From NCBI GenBank assembly GCA_003963005.1, contig RXJW01000185.1, forward strand, positions 1 through 32,200: a stretch of 32,200 nt of DNA, written 5' to 3'. A program made the position numbers and the translations under genes. The DNA is from Burkholderiales bacterium. GTDB taxonomy: Bacteria; Pseudomonadota; Gammaproteobacteria; Burkholderiales; Burkholderiaceae_C. The notes under the pieces are model-generated. The model was not told the DNA's origin. It searched no databases and saw only the letters and a list, made by a program, of their open reading frames with translations. Of this stretch, positions 22,919-30,511 are shown in pieces. Each line of letters opens with the position of its first letter. Position 1 is the first letter of the stretch.

Positions 22919-24118
22919 TCAGCCGAGCAGCGTCTGCGCGACGATGTTGCGTTGCACTTCGTTCGAGCCGCCGTAGATGGTGGTCTTGCGCACGTTCAGG
23001 TAGTTGCCGGTGAGCGGGATGGCGTGCGAGGCACCGCCGATCCAGGCGCCGCCCAGCCACTGGTCGCCCTGCCAGCCGGCCTCCATGGCCTCCAGCACGT
23101 GGGGCAGGGCCAGCGGGCCACCGGCCAGCATCATCAGCTCGGTGTAGCGCTGCTGCAGTTCGCTGCCGCGGATCTTGAGCAGGCCGGCGACGTCCAGCGG
23201 CTGCTTGCCGGTGCGTTCGCCGGAGAGCACGCGCAGCACCATCATCTCCAGCGCCACCACGTCGACCTCGCACAGCGCGATCTGGTCGCGGAAGCGCGAG
23301 TCGTCCATCAGGCCCTCGGCCGTGGCAATGCGCTTCAGGCGCTCCAGTTCTCGCTTGGCCCGGTTCACGTCGGCGATGTTGGTGCGTTCGTGCGAGAGCA
23401 GGTGCTTGGCGTAGGTCCAGCCCTTGTTCTCCTCGCCGATCAGGTTCTCGACGGGCACCTCGACGTTGTCGAACCAGACCTCGTTCACCTCGTGTTCGCC
23501 GTCGAGCATGATGATCGGCTTGACGGTCACGCCGGGCGATTTCATGTCGATCAGCAGGAAGCTGATGCCGGTCTGTGGCTTGCCCTCGTTGGAGGTGCGC
23601 ACCAGGCAGAAGATCCAGTCGCCGAACTGGCCCAACGTGGTCCAGGTCTTCTGGCCGTTGACGATGTAACGATCGCCCTTGCGTTCGGCGCGGCATTTCA
23701 GCGAGGCCAGGTCGGAGCCCGAACCGGGTTCGCTGTAGCCCTGGCTCCACCAGACTTCGCCACTCATGATGCCCGGCAGGAAGCGCTGCTGCTGCTCCGG
23801 CGTGCCGAAAGCCATGATGACCGGGGCCACCATCACCGGGCCGAACGGCACGATGCGGGGCGCGCAGGCCAGGGCGCATTCCTCCTCGAACAGGTGGCGC
23901 TGCACGGCGTTCCAGCCGGGGCCGCCGAACTGCTGGGGCCAGGCCCAGCCGTGCCAGCCCTTGGTGCCCAGGATCCTGGCCCAGCGCTGCATGTCGTCCT
24001 TGTGCAGGCGCTGCGCGTGTCGCACCTTCTGGGCGATGTCAGCCGGCAGGTTGGCGCGTACCCAGTCGCGCACCTCGGCGCGGAAGGCGAGCTCCGCATC
24101 GGTGAAGTTGAGGTCCAT
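22919..24118 (-). CDS. acyl-CoA dehydrogenase (PimC-like large subunit)
   Basis: 399-residue flavoenzyme predicted to oxidise an acyl-CoA to the trans-2-enoyl-CoA. Recognisable parts are WPQQFGGPGW, QGYSEPGSGSDLASL (FAD/substrate loop), WTTLGQFGDWIFCLVRT, and the C-terminal IYGGSNEVQRNIVAQTLLG. A Glu in LLSHERTNIA lies where isovaleryl-CoA dehydrogenase and LCAD place their catalytic base, while the MCAD-type position is Gly (YGG). The substrate is not certain: homologues are annotated as pimeloyl-CoA dehydrogenase large subunit, but other medium or branched acyl-CoAs are possible. It is the first gene of the two-gene set, with a palindromic operator candidate upstream. Confidence 0.87.
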   Translation of the reverse strand: MDLNFTDAELAFRAEVRDWVRANLPADIAQKVRHAQRLHKDDMQRWARILGTKGWHGWAWPQQFGGPGWNAVQRHLFEEECALACAPRIVPFGPVMVAPVIMAFGTPEQQQRFLPGIMSGEVWWSQGYSEPGSGSDLASLKCRAERKGDRYIVNGQKTWTTLGQFGDWIFCLVRTSNEGKPQTGISFLLIDMKSPGVTVKPIIMLDGEHEVNEVWFDNVEVPVENLIGEENKGWTYAKHLLSHERTNIADVNRAKRELERLKRIATAEGLMDDSRFRDQIALCEVDVVALEMMVLRVLSGERTGKQPLDVAGLLKIRGSELQQRYTELMMLAGGPLALPHVLEAMEAGWQGDQWLGGAWIGGASHAIPLTGNYLNVRKTTIYGGSNEVQRNIVAQTLLG

Positions 24119-24140
24119 GTCTCGCTTGGGGGTCGTGTCG

Positions 24141-24175
24141 GGATGCGAGACGTTTTAGCACGGTCGTTCGCATCC
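24141..24175. promoter_or_regulatory. extended palindrome in the acyl-CoA dehydrogenase promoter region
   Basis: GGATGCGA (24141-24148) and TCGCATCC (24168-24175) form a perfect 8-bp inverted repeat with a 19-nt spacer. The arms extend inward as ACG (24150-24152) and CGT (24165-24167) after a one-base offset. On the minus strand the spacer contains TGCTAAAAC, a plausible -10 region without a good -35, about 35 nt before the start codon. This arrangement suits a TetR-type or other dimeric regulator of the acyl-CoA dehydrogenase genes, as is common for fatty-acid catabolic genes. The regulator is not encoded in the window. Confidence 0.45.
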
Positions 24176-24211
24176 TGGCTGTCCGGCCAGAGACAACCGC
24201 ACGAAGCGGTC

Positions 24212-24247
24212 CACCAAAAAGAAAAAGGCACTCCGCAGAGTGCCTTT
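24212..24247 (-). terminator. Rho-independent terminator after the PEP-CTERM gene
   Basis: On the minus strand AAAGGCACTC pairs with GAGTGCCTTT around a TGCG loop, followed by TTCTTTTTGG. The 10-bp stem and long T-rich tail make it the strongest terminator in the window. It insulates the PEP-CTERM gene from the acyl-CoA dehydrogenase genes. In the plus direction only a short T-run follows, so it acts mainly on the minus strand. Confidence 0.9.
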
Positions 24248-24267
24248 CAGCGCGGCCTGGACTCTGG

Positions 24268-25146
24268 TCAGGCTTGGCGCTTGACCGACTGGCGGCGGCG
24301 CAGGCCGGCAACGCCGATCAGGGCAACGCTGGTCAGGGCCAGCGTGGCCGGCTCAGGCAGCTTGCCGCCGCCGTTGGCGCACTGGCCGTTCACGATCTGC
24401 GTGGAGCAGGCCGTGCCAGCCACAGCGAAGATCTTGAAATAGTCGTCGTTGTTCGACAGGGACGTACCCGAGGCCTTGGACGTGCCAGCCAGGCCCGAGT
24501 TGTAGGCCATGATCAGCCACCAGCTGGAGGTGAGGCCGCTGGCGTTGATGTTCTGGTTCGGTGCCGCCGGGTTGGTGTCCTGAGCCACGTCGGCATAGTT
24601 GCCCACCAGCTGCCAGCCAGCGCCCGTGAGGCCTGCGGCGCTGCCGTCAACAGTGTTCAGGTTGGCCGGTGCCGACGATCCGGTGTAGCGGAACACGGAG
24701 ATGTCGGCATCGTTCGACACGAAACCGAGGAAGATCTGCTGCAACGCGACCTTGGTCGTGAAGCTCATCAAGATGCCTTCGGTGTTGCCGACGTTGTCGA
24801 TGGCGTGGTTGGGCGGGTTGGACGCCGGGCAGCTCGTCGGGCTGACGGGGTCGGAGCACATGCCCAGGCCATTGCCGCCGAAGTACAGCGGCGACGAACC
24901 GGTGCCGGTGTTGAACTTCGAGCCGTTGGCGACGCCGGAGGCATCGTTGGCCACGTAAACGCCACTGATCGACAGATTGGCATCGGCGCCGGTGTAGACG
25001 CCGCTCTTGGCGTATTCCTCGCCAATCGAGTTGTAGGTGCCCGCGCCGGAGAACTGCCAGGTGGAGGCGGCCTGTGCGGTCACCCCCGCGGCGAGCCCGC
25101 AGGCCAGGACCACTGCGCGGACCCAGGTCGACTTGATTGCGTTCAC
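24268..25146 (-). CDS. PEP-CTERM surface protein (exosortase substrate)
   Basis: 292-residue exported protein. The signal peptide ends near TAQA before ASTWQFSG. The C-terminus has the PEP-CTERM sorting signal: LPEPATLAL (Pro-Glu-Pro at 264-266), a hydrophobic helix and the basic tail GLRRRQSVKRQA, which exosortases cut and attach. The body is rich in Gly/Ser/Asn/Thr, with the pattern NHAIDN, then NDADISVFRYTG, which recurs in betaproteobacterial exosortase-dependent surface proteins; its role is unknown. Four or more cysteines (MCSDP, TSCPAS, TACSTQ, GQCANG) may form disulfides. The start is GTG 25146 with GAGGAG 5 nt upstream. It is monocistronic: a sigma-54-type promoter precedes it and a strong terminator follows. 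No exosortase gene is in the window. Confidence 0.9.
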   Translation of the reverse strand: MNAIKSTWVRAVVLACGLAAGVTAQAASTWQFSGAGTYNSIGEEYAKSGVYTGADANLSISGVYVANDASGVANGSKFNTGTGSSPLYFGGNGLGMCSDPVSPTSCPASNPPNHAIDNVGNTEGILMSFTTKVALQQIFLGFVSNDADISVFRYTGSSAPANLNTVDGSAAGLTGAGWQLVGNYADVAQDTNPAAPNQNINASGLTSSWWLIMAYNSGLAGTSKASGTSLSNNDDYFKIFAVAGTACSTQIVNGQCANGGGKLPEPATLALTSVALIGVAGLRRRQSVKRQA

Positions 25147-25197
25147 GCGAACTCCTCTTTTAGTTTTGGCTTGTGGCCGGATGGTTGGCAGGTGTCA

Positions 25198-25213
25198 AGC
25201 ACTTGCCGTGCCA
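25198..25213 (-). promoter_or_regulatory. sigma-54 (RpoN) promoter of the PEP-CTERM gene
   Basis: On the minus strand TGGCACG-GCAA-GTGCT matches the sigma-54 consensus TGGCACG-N4-TTGCW at all but one position. The GG (25212-25211) and GC (25200-25199) elements are 12 bases apart, as required. Transcription would start near 25187, giving a leader of about 41 nt that contains the GAGGAG ribosome site. PEP-CTERM genes of the PrsK/PrsR type are known to use RpoN, which supports the call. A sigma-70 -35-like TTGACA overlaps it but has no acceptable -10. Confidence 0.75.
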
Positions 25214-25275
25214 GGGGTCGAAAGCCCTTGAGGATCAAGAACTTGGAAACGCCCCGCGGCTCCCCTGCGAAAAAT

Positions 25276-25292
25276 TGTAAGAAGAACTGACA
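25276..25292. promoter_or_regulatory. candidate enhancer-binding site for the sigma-54 promoter
   Basis: TGTAAG-AAGAA-CTGACA is a 17-bp imperfect dyad (five of six arm positions complementary), about 90-105 bp upstream of the predicted start of the PEP-CTERM transcript. That is the usual distance for an NtrC-type activator such as PrsR. Only one copy is seen, and the binding motif of the activator in this organism is unknown to me. Confidence 0.35.
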
Positions 25293-25315
25293 CTCGCAGA
25301 AGGGTTTTGCCCCCC

Positions 25316-28159
25316 TCACTTGAGTGTGGCCAGCAGGGCCTTGGCCGCGACTTGCGACTCGAAGTGCGGATAGTCACGCAAGGCGGTGGTGAGTTCATCC
25401 CGCGCCTCGGTCAACTTGCCTTGTTTCACCAACACCGAAGCGAGGTGATATCGGATGTCCGGGTTGGACGGTGCCCGCAGGCGCGCGTCACGCAGCTTGG
25501 CCAGGGCCGCATCGGTCTGACCGCCTTCGAAAAGCGCCCAGCCCAGGGTGTCGATGACGATCGGGTTGGTCGGTGCCTTGGACACGGCCTGCTCGGCCGT
25601 CGAGATGGCACTGCGCGTGTCCTTCAGCCGCAGGTGTACGTTGGCGAGATTGTTGAGCGCTTCCACGTCGTCGGGTGTTTGCTTGACGACGGCCTCATAG
25701 GCCAGCTTGGCCCGGGCAAAGTCGCCGGTGCGGGCCAGCAGGTTCGCCAGGGCGCGCTGGATCTGGCCGTCGGCCGGATTCGCCTTGAGCCAGGCATCGG
25801 CGACGTTGCGCGCCTCCTGAACCTGGCCCTGCGCGCCCAGCGAGTTGATCAGTGCCAGCGCCGTGCCGACACTCGGTTCCACCTTGTGGGCCTGACGATA
25901 CGCGTCGATTGCCGCCGCAGGCTGGCGCCGCGCACTCGCGAGATCGCCCAGCAGGCCGTACCCGGTGCCGAGCTTGGGATATTGGCTGATGATCCGGCGG
26001 ATGCGTGGTTCGGCCTTGGCGAAATCGCCCTTGCGGGTCTCGATGTTGGCCAGCAACGCCTGCGCCGCGAGGAATTGGGCGTCCGCGGACAGCACCTTTT
26101 CCAACGTGTAGCCCGCCCCATCGAGGTCGTTGGCCGCGAGTTGCAGGCGGGCCAGCGAGGTCAATGCGAACGTGCCATAGCCCGCACGGCGCGTGGCGTT
26201 GGTCAGGGTCAGCTTCGCGCCTGCGCCATCACCGCTGGCCAGTTGGGCCCGCGCGTAGAGGGTCAGGTAGTTGACGTCCTCCGGGGCCTGCGCGAGCAGG
26301 ACCTTCGCCGCTTCCAGCGCCTGCACGCCGCGGCCTTGGCGGAGCTGGTATTCGATGATGGCCTCCTGCGCGCGGCTGTCTCCCTTGGGTGAGACGTCGG
26401 CCGCACGTCGCAGCAGGTTCAGTGCTTCATCGGCCTGGCCCTTGCGCATCGTGAGCACGGCCAGGTCGTAGATCACCTCGGGATTGCGCTCATCGGCCTT
26501 GAGCAAGGTCTTCAGGCGAACTTCGGCCGCATGCAACGCGCCGGTGGCGATGTCGACGCGCGCCAGGCCGAGCTGTGAGGCGGTCAGGGTCTTGTCGATG
26601 GCCAGCGCATGCTCGAACGCGCGGCGGGCGCCGCCGAAGTCGCCGGCCTCTGCCTTCGCCACGCCTGCGGTGTTGAGCAGGGCAGGATTGTTGGGCTGGT
26701 TGCGCAGCAACTGATTGGCGACCTCCGCCGCCTTTGCGGGTTCGCGTTCCCGCAGGTACAGAGCCATCAGGCCCATGCCGGCCTGAAGCTGCTTCGGGTC
26801 TTTCTTGAACGATGCTTCCAGCTCGCTGCGCGCGCCGGTCCCGTCACCGCTTTGCAGCAGGCTCACGCCCAGCACGGTGCGGAGCTCGGGCACGTCCCGG
26901 GCGCGCAGCGCCTCCTGCATCAGCTGGGTGGCCCGGGCCGGACGGCCCTTGGCCATCTGTGCTGTGGCCAGCTGGACAAGTGCCTTGCTGTCCCCGGGGA
27001 TGCCGCGAAGATAGGCTTCAAGCACACCGATGGCGCGGTCCGGGTCCTTGGCTTTGAGGTAGAGCTGTGCCAGGATCTTGCTGACGGGCGTGAGCGGTTG
27101 GGCCCGCACGAAGGCTTCGAGCAGCGGGCGGGCCTTCTCGCCCTCGTCCAGGGCGAAGTGACTCAGGCCATTGAGCAGCAGCATCTGGGGCCGGTACTTC
27201 ACGAAGTCCAGCGGCACCGGGTCGAGCAGGGCCGTGACCTGGCTCAACGCGGCGCGGGCAGCCGGGCGGTCGCCGCTGCGATCGGCGAGCACGGCCTGCA
27301 GGTAGGCCGCACGGGGTTCGCGGGGCTGCAGCTTGCGTGCCTCGGCGATGTCGGCCAGGGCTTCGGCATTGCGGTTGGCGTCCAGGTTGAGGCCGGCCCG
27401 GGCGAGTCGGGATTCGTAGTGGCCGGGGTCGAGGGACAGGCTGGTGTCGTAGGCCTTCATGGCCTCGGTCACCTGGCCGCGGGCATGGGCCACGCTGCCG
27501 CGCTGGTAGTAGGCCTCGGCGGAACGCGGATCGAGCTTGATGGCAGCGTCAGCCGCAGCGTTGGCCTCGTTGAACTGCCGGCCGCGCACGCGGATGCCGA
27601 CTTCGGCAAGCCAGGTCTCGATGGCAGTCGGGTCGATGGCGCGCGCCTCTTGCACCGACTTCAAGGCCGCCGCCGGGTCGCCGAGGTCCGATTGGGCCGA
27701 CGCCCGCAGCAGCAGCACCTGCAGCCGCACGCTGTTGGGCAGCCCCGCAGGCGCCATGCGTGCCTGTTCCAGCAGTTGTTCGTGCTTGCCCTGCGCCAGC
27801 AAGGCCTGGCCCAGTGTTTGCACCACCTCGGCACGATCGACGCCGAGCCGCAGGGCTTCAGTGATGGCCACTTCCGCAGCCGCGACCTGGCCGTCGGCCA
27901 TCAAGGCGCGCGCCAGCAGCAACTGCACCGGCAGCAGCGTCTTGTCCGCCTGCAAGGCGTTCTTGAGCTGGATGATGCTGCCCGAGATGTCCTTGCGCTC
28001 GAATCGGCTCAACGCGTCTTCGTAGAAGCGTGCGGCCTTGGCCTTGTTGTCTTCAGCTTGGGCGGGCGCTGCGGCGCAGGCCAGCAGGGCAGCGCAGGCC
28101 ATGCCGGCCAGCAGGCGGTGGCCCAGGCGAGTGTCGGCGGCAGGAGCGGAATGAGGCAT
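25316..28159 (-). CDS. prsT: PEP-CTERM system TPR-repeat lipoprotein PrsT
   Basis: 947-residue exported protein built almost wholly of tetratricopeptide repeats (about twenty), for example AEAYYQRGSVAHARGQVTEA and VEALNNLANVHLRLKDTRSA. The N-terminal signal has a lipobox LLAC (Cys28), consistent with the family name of TPR lipoprotein; a type I site at AQA before EDN is the alternative. PrsT proteins accompany exosortase/PEP-CTERM systems and exopolysaccharide loci and probably scaffold envelope or export complexes; their exact role is not known. ATG 28159 has no obvious ribosome site. The gene follows the retropepsin gene after 58 nt and precedes the PEP-CTERM gene, an order that suggests a functional set. 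The length is typical of the family (about 900). Confidence 0.92.
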   Translation of the reverse strand: MPHSAPAADTRLGHRLLAGMACAALLACAAAPAQAEDNKAKAARFYEDALSRFERKDISGSIIQLKNALQADKTLLPVQLLLARALMADGQVAAAEVAITEALRLGVDRAEVVQTLGQALLAQGKHEQLLEQARMAPAGLPNSVRLQVLLLRASAQSDLGDPAAALKSVQEARAIDPTAIETWLAEVGIRVRGRQFNEANAAADAAIKLDPRSAEAYYQRGSVAHARGQVTEAMKAYDTSLSLDPGHYESRLARAGLNLDANRNAEALADIAEARKLQPREPRAAYLQAVLADRSGDRPAARAALSQVTALLDPVPLDFVKYRPQMLLLNGLSHFALDEGEKARPLLEAFVRAQPLTPVSKILAQLYLKAKDPDRAIGVLEAYLRGIPGDSKALVQLATAQMAKGRPARATQLMQEALRARDVPELRTVLGVSLLQSGDGTGARSELEASFKKDPKQLQAGMGLMALYLREREPAKAAEVANQLLRNQPNNPALLNTAGVAKAEAGDFGGARRAFEHALAIDKTLTASQLGLARVDIATGALHAAEVRLKTLLKADERNPEVIYDLAVLTMRKGQADEALNLLRRAADVSPKGDSRAQEAIIEYQLRQGRGVQALEAAKVLLAQAPEDVNYLTLYARAQLASGDGAGAKLTLTNATRRAGYGTFALTSLARLQLAANDLDGAGYTLEKVLSADAQFLAAQALLANIETRKGDFAKAEPRIRRIISQYPKLGTGYGLLGDLASARRQPAAAIDAYRQAHKVEPSVGTALALINSLGAQGQVQEARNVADAWLKANPADGQIQRALANLLARTGDFARAKLAYEAVVKQTPDDVEALNNLANVHLRLKDTRSAISTAEQAVSKAPTNPIVIDTLGWALFEGGQTDAALAKLRDARLRAPSNPDIRYHLASVLVKQGKLTEARDELTTALRDYPHFESQVAAKALLATLK

Positions 28160-28217
28160 GGCGAAGTGGAAGGGCCCGGACGTGGGCGGCGATGATAGGC
28201 GCGCGACGGCGCCGGAC

Positions 28218-28865
28218 TCAGTAGCGCAGTTCCAGCGTCATGACGTCGTTCTCACGACGCATCTGGAACCGGTTCAGAAAGCTGTTGCCGAGCAGCACAT
28301 GCGAGATCGTGCCCGGGATGACGATGGCCTCGATGTCCCGCACCTCGACATCGCCGACGCGGATGGTGGCGAGCTGGATCTGGTAGGCCGGCACGACGCC
28401 ATTGGCGGTCATCGTGACCAGGCGCTTGCCGTACATGTAGCGCAGGCCCAGCTTCTCGGCTTCGATCTGGCTGATGGTCACGCTGGTGGCGCCGGTGTCC
28501 ACCAGGAAACTGGTGACCTGGCCGTTGATGGTGCCCATGCTGGTGAAGTGACCGCCCGGGCCCATCGGCAGGGTGACCTGACGCGGCGGCGGCGTCTGCG
28601 GCACGATGCGGCCGGGCGCGGCGCCGAGGGCCAAGGTCTGGCGCCGACCACCGAACTCGACCACGGCATGGCCGTCGTCCAGGCTGATCAACTTGACGCC
28701 GCGGGTCGATGCGCCCACCTCCACCGTGCGGGGCTCGCCGTCGATGATCAACAGCGCCGAGCGCGCGCCCAGCATGCCGTTGAGCTGCACCTGCCCAGGT
28801 GGCAGGCCCTGCGCCACGGCCAGCCCGCAGGCCAGCAGCAGCGGCACAGGGAGGGAGCGAAACAT
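28218..28865 (-). CDS. retropepsin-like aspartic protease with GspC-like N-terminal region
   Basis: 215-residue exported protein. A signal peptide ends near residue 19 (LAVAQG). Residues 24-81 (NGMLGARSALLIIDGEPR, GVKLISLDDGHAVVEFGG) resemble the periplasmic homology region of GspC/PilP. From about 105 follows a retroviral-type aspartic protease (clan AA) with the active-site DTGA in SFLVDTGATSVTIS (Asp123), the flap-like region ANGVVPAYQIQLATI, and HVLLGNSFLNRF near the C-terminus. Such single-domain retropepsins act as dimers. The substrate is unknown; its place between yajQ and prsT makes envelope or surface-protein processing an attractive guess. ATG 28865 starts 2 nt after the yajQ stop. 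Confidence 0.85.
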   Translation of the reverse strand: MFRSLPVPLLLACGLAVAQGLPPGQVQLNGMLGARSALLIIDGEPRTVEVGASTRGVKLISLDDGHAVVEFGGRRQTLALGAAPGRIVPQTPPPRQVTLPMGPGGHFTSMGTINGQVTSFLVDTGATSVTISQIEAEKLGLRYMYGKRLVTMTANGVVPAYQIQLATIRVGDVEVRDIEAIVIPGTISHVLLGNSFLNRFQMRRENDVMTLELRY

Positions 28866-28867
28866 CG

Positions 28868-29356
28868 TCAGTCCCGGAAGTTGTTGTAGGTCAGCGGGGT
28901 GTCGCTGAAGCTCTTCTTGAGGTGCGCGATCGCCGCTTGCAGGTCATCGCGGTTCTTGCCGGTCACCCGCACGGCGTCGCCCTGGATGCTGGCCTGCACC
29001 TTGAGCTTGCTCTCCTTGAGCGAGCTGACGATCTTCTTGGCGAGATCCGCGGCGATGCCTTCCTTGATCTTGTAGACCTGGCGCACCTTGTCGCCGCCGA
29101 GCTTGTCGATCTTGTCCTGCTTGTCCAGGAAGCTGATGACGACATCCTGCTTGGTCAGCTTGGCGTAGAGCACGGCTTCGATCTGTTCGAGCTGGAACTC
29201 GCTGTCGCCAGTGGCGTGGATTTCCTTGTCCTTGAGCTCGACCTTGGCGCCGGTCCCCTTGAAGTCGAAGCGGGTGCCGATTTCCTTGATGGCGTTGTCC
29301 ACGCCATTGCGAATCTTGACGTGGTCGGGTTCGAGAACGGTGTCGAAGCTGGGCAT
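28868..29356 (-). CDS. yajQ: YajQ family (UPF0234) nucleotide-binding protein
   Basis: 162-residue cytosolic protein with the family start MPSFDTVLEPDHVKIRNGVD, then IGTRFDFKGTGAKVELKDKE and the C-terminal KVQASIQGDAVRVTGKNRDD. The fold is two ferredoxin-like domains. YajQ proteins bind nucleotides; a Xanthomonas homologue is a cyclic-di-GMP effector that acts with a LysR regulator, but roles differ between species. ATG 29356 fits the conserved start and length. It is divergent from murB (75-nt gap) and is the first gene of the yajQ-retropepsin-prsT run, which raises the possibility of a c-di-GMP link to the surface system. Confidence 0.95.
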   Translation of the reverse strand: MPSFDTVLEPDHVKIRNGVDNAIKEIGTRFDFKGTGAKVELKDKEIHATGDSEFQLEQIEAVLYAKLTKQDVVISFLDKQDKIDKLGGDKVRQVYKIKEGIAADLAKKIVSSLKESKLKVQASIQGDAVRVTGKNRDDLQAAIAHLKKSFSDTPLTYNNFRD

Positions 29357-29431
29357 GGGGTCGGAGGTGGGTTGGTCGTCTGCGAAAATTGGCCGCTCAA
29401 GCACGGCGCCAAGCGTCCTACAAATTTTCAC

Positions 29432-30511
29432 ATGTCCACTCCTCCCGCCACGACACCGACCCCCTCGAATGAAGCCCCCGGGCTGAAGGTCGAGCTGGAC
29501 GTGAACCTGAAGCCCTACAACACCTTCGGGCTTCCCGCCGTGGCGCGTCGGCTGGTGCGCATCCGCGAGCCGGCGGACGTTCGTCGAGTGGTGGACCACC
29601 CGGAACTGGGCCGCGCACCGAAGTTCGTGCTGGGCGGCGGCAGCAATCTCGTCCTCACGCGGGACGTCGAGGCGGTGGTGCTGAAGGTGGAAATTACCGG
29701 CATACGCCTGTTGGAGGCGCGCGACGACGCCTGGATCGTCGAGGCCGGTGCCGGCGTGCCGTGGCACGAGCTCGTCACCTGGACACTGGACCACGGCTAC
29801 CCAGGTCTCGAGAACATGGCCCTGATCCCCGGCACCGTCGGCGCATCGCCGGTGCAGAACATCGGTGCCTACGGCATCGAGGTGAAGGACCGCCTCGAAG
29901 CGGTCGAGGTGATGGACCTGATCACTGGCCGACCCGCACTCCTGCCGGCAGACGTGTGCCGCTTCGGCTACCGCGACAGCGTGTTCAAGCACAGCGACTT
30001 CGGCGGCCTGGCGGGCAAGAGCGTGATCACGCGCGTGCGTTTCCGCCTGCCGAGGCCTTGGCAGCCGGTGCTGGGTTACCTTGAGATCGAGCGCAAGATC
30101 GCCGAGACCGGCATCACGGCGCCGGATGCGCGCCAGATCTACGACTGGATCTGCGCCGTGCGCCGCGCCAAGCTACCGGACCCGGCCGTCATCGGCAACG
30201 CGGGCAGCTTCTTCAAGAACCCGGTGGTGACGGCCGAGCAGTGCCGCGACATCATCGGCCGCGACCCCGGCATCGTCCACTACCCGATGGGGGATGGCAG
30301 CGTGAAACTGGCCGCCGGCTGGATGATCGATGCATGCGGTTGGAAGGGCAAGACGGTGGGGGGCGCGGCGGTCTACGAGAAGCAGGCCCTGGTGCTCGTG
30401 AACAAGGGCGATGCCCGAGGTGCCGAGGTCGTGACCCTGGCGCGCGCGATCCAGGAGAGCGTCTACGGCCGCTTCGGGATCCGCCTGGAACCGGAGCCGG
30501 TCGTGGTGTGA
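29432..30511 (+). CDS. murB: UDP-N-acetylenolpyruvoylglucosamine reductase
   Basis: 359-residue cytosolic FAD enzyme that reduces UDP-GlcNAc-enolpyruvate to UDP-MurNAc in peptidoglycan synthesis. It has NLKPYNTFGLPA, the FAD-binding KFVLGGGSNLVLT, LIPGTVGASPVQNIGAYG, and GNAGSFFKNP with the catalytic serine. The long C-terminal part (AGWMIDACGWKG) marks the E. coli-like type I form. ATG 29432 has no Shine-Dalgarno sequence; TACAAA at 29419-29424 would place a transcription start almost at the ATG, so a leaderless or very short leader is possible. The last bases GTGA are shared with the start of ligE. Confidence 0.95.
   Translation: MSTPPATTPTPSNEAPGLKVELDVNLKPYNTFGLPAVARRLVRIREPADVRRVVDHPELGRAPKFVLGGGSNLVLTRDVEAVVLKVEITGIRLLEARDDAWIVEAGAGVPWHELVTWTLDHGYPGLENMALIPGTVGASPVQNIGAYGIEVKDRLEAVEVMDLITGRPALLPADVCRFGYRDSVFKHSDFGGLAGKSVITRVRFRLPRPWQPVLGYLEIERKIAETGITAPDARQIYDWICAVRRAKLPDPAVIGNAGSFFKNPVVTAEQCRDIIGRDPGIVHYPMGDGSVKLAAGWMIDACGWKGKTVGGAAVYEKQALVLVNKGDARGAEVVTLARAIQESVYGRFGIRLEPEPVVV

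Noticed and set aside
25170..25198. Sigma-70 promoter with TTGACA before the PEP-CTERM gene
   Set aside because: The hexamer at the right spacing is CACAAG, a poor -10, and the TTGACA overlaps a much better sigma-54 match.
26609..28195. A 528-codon open frame on the plus strand opposite prsT
   Set aside because: Antisense shadow of the TPR repeats; rich in Leu/Gly/Gln/Arg with no recognisable motif or ribosome site.
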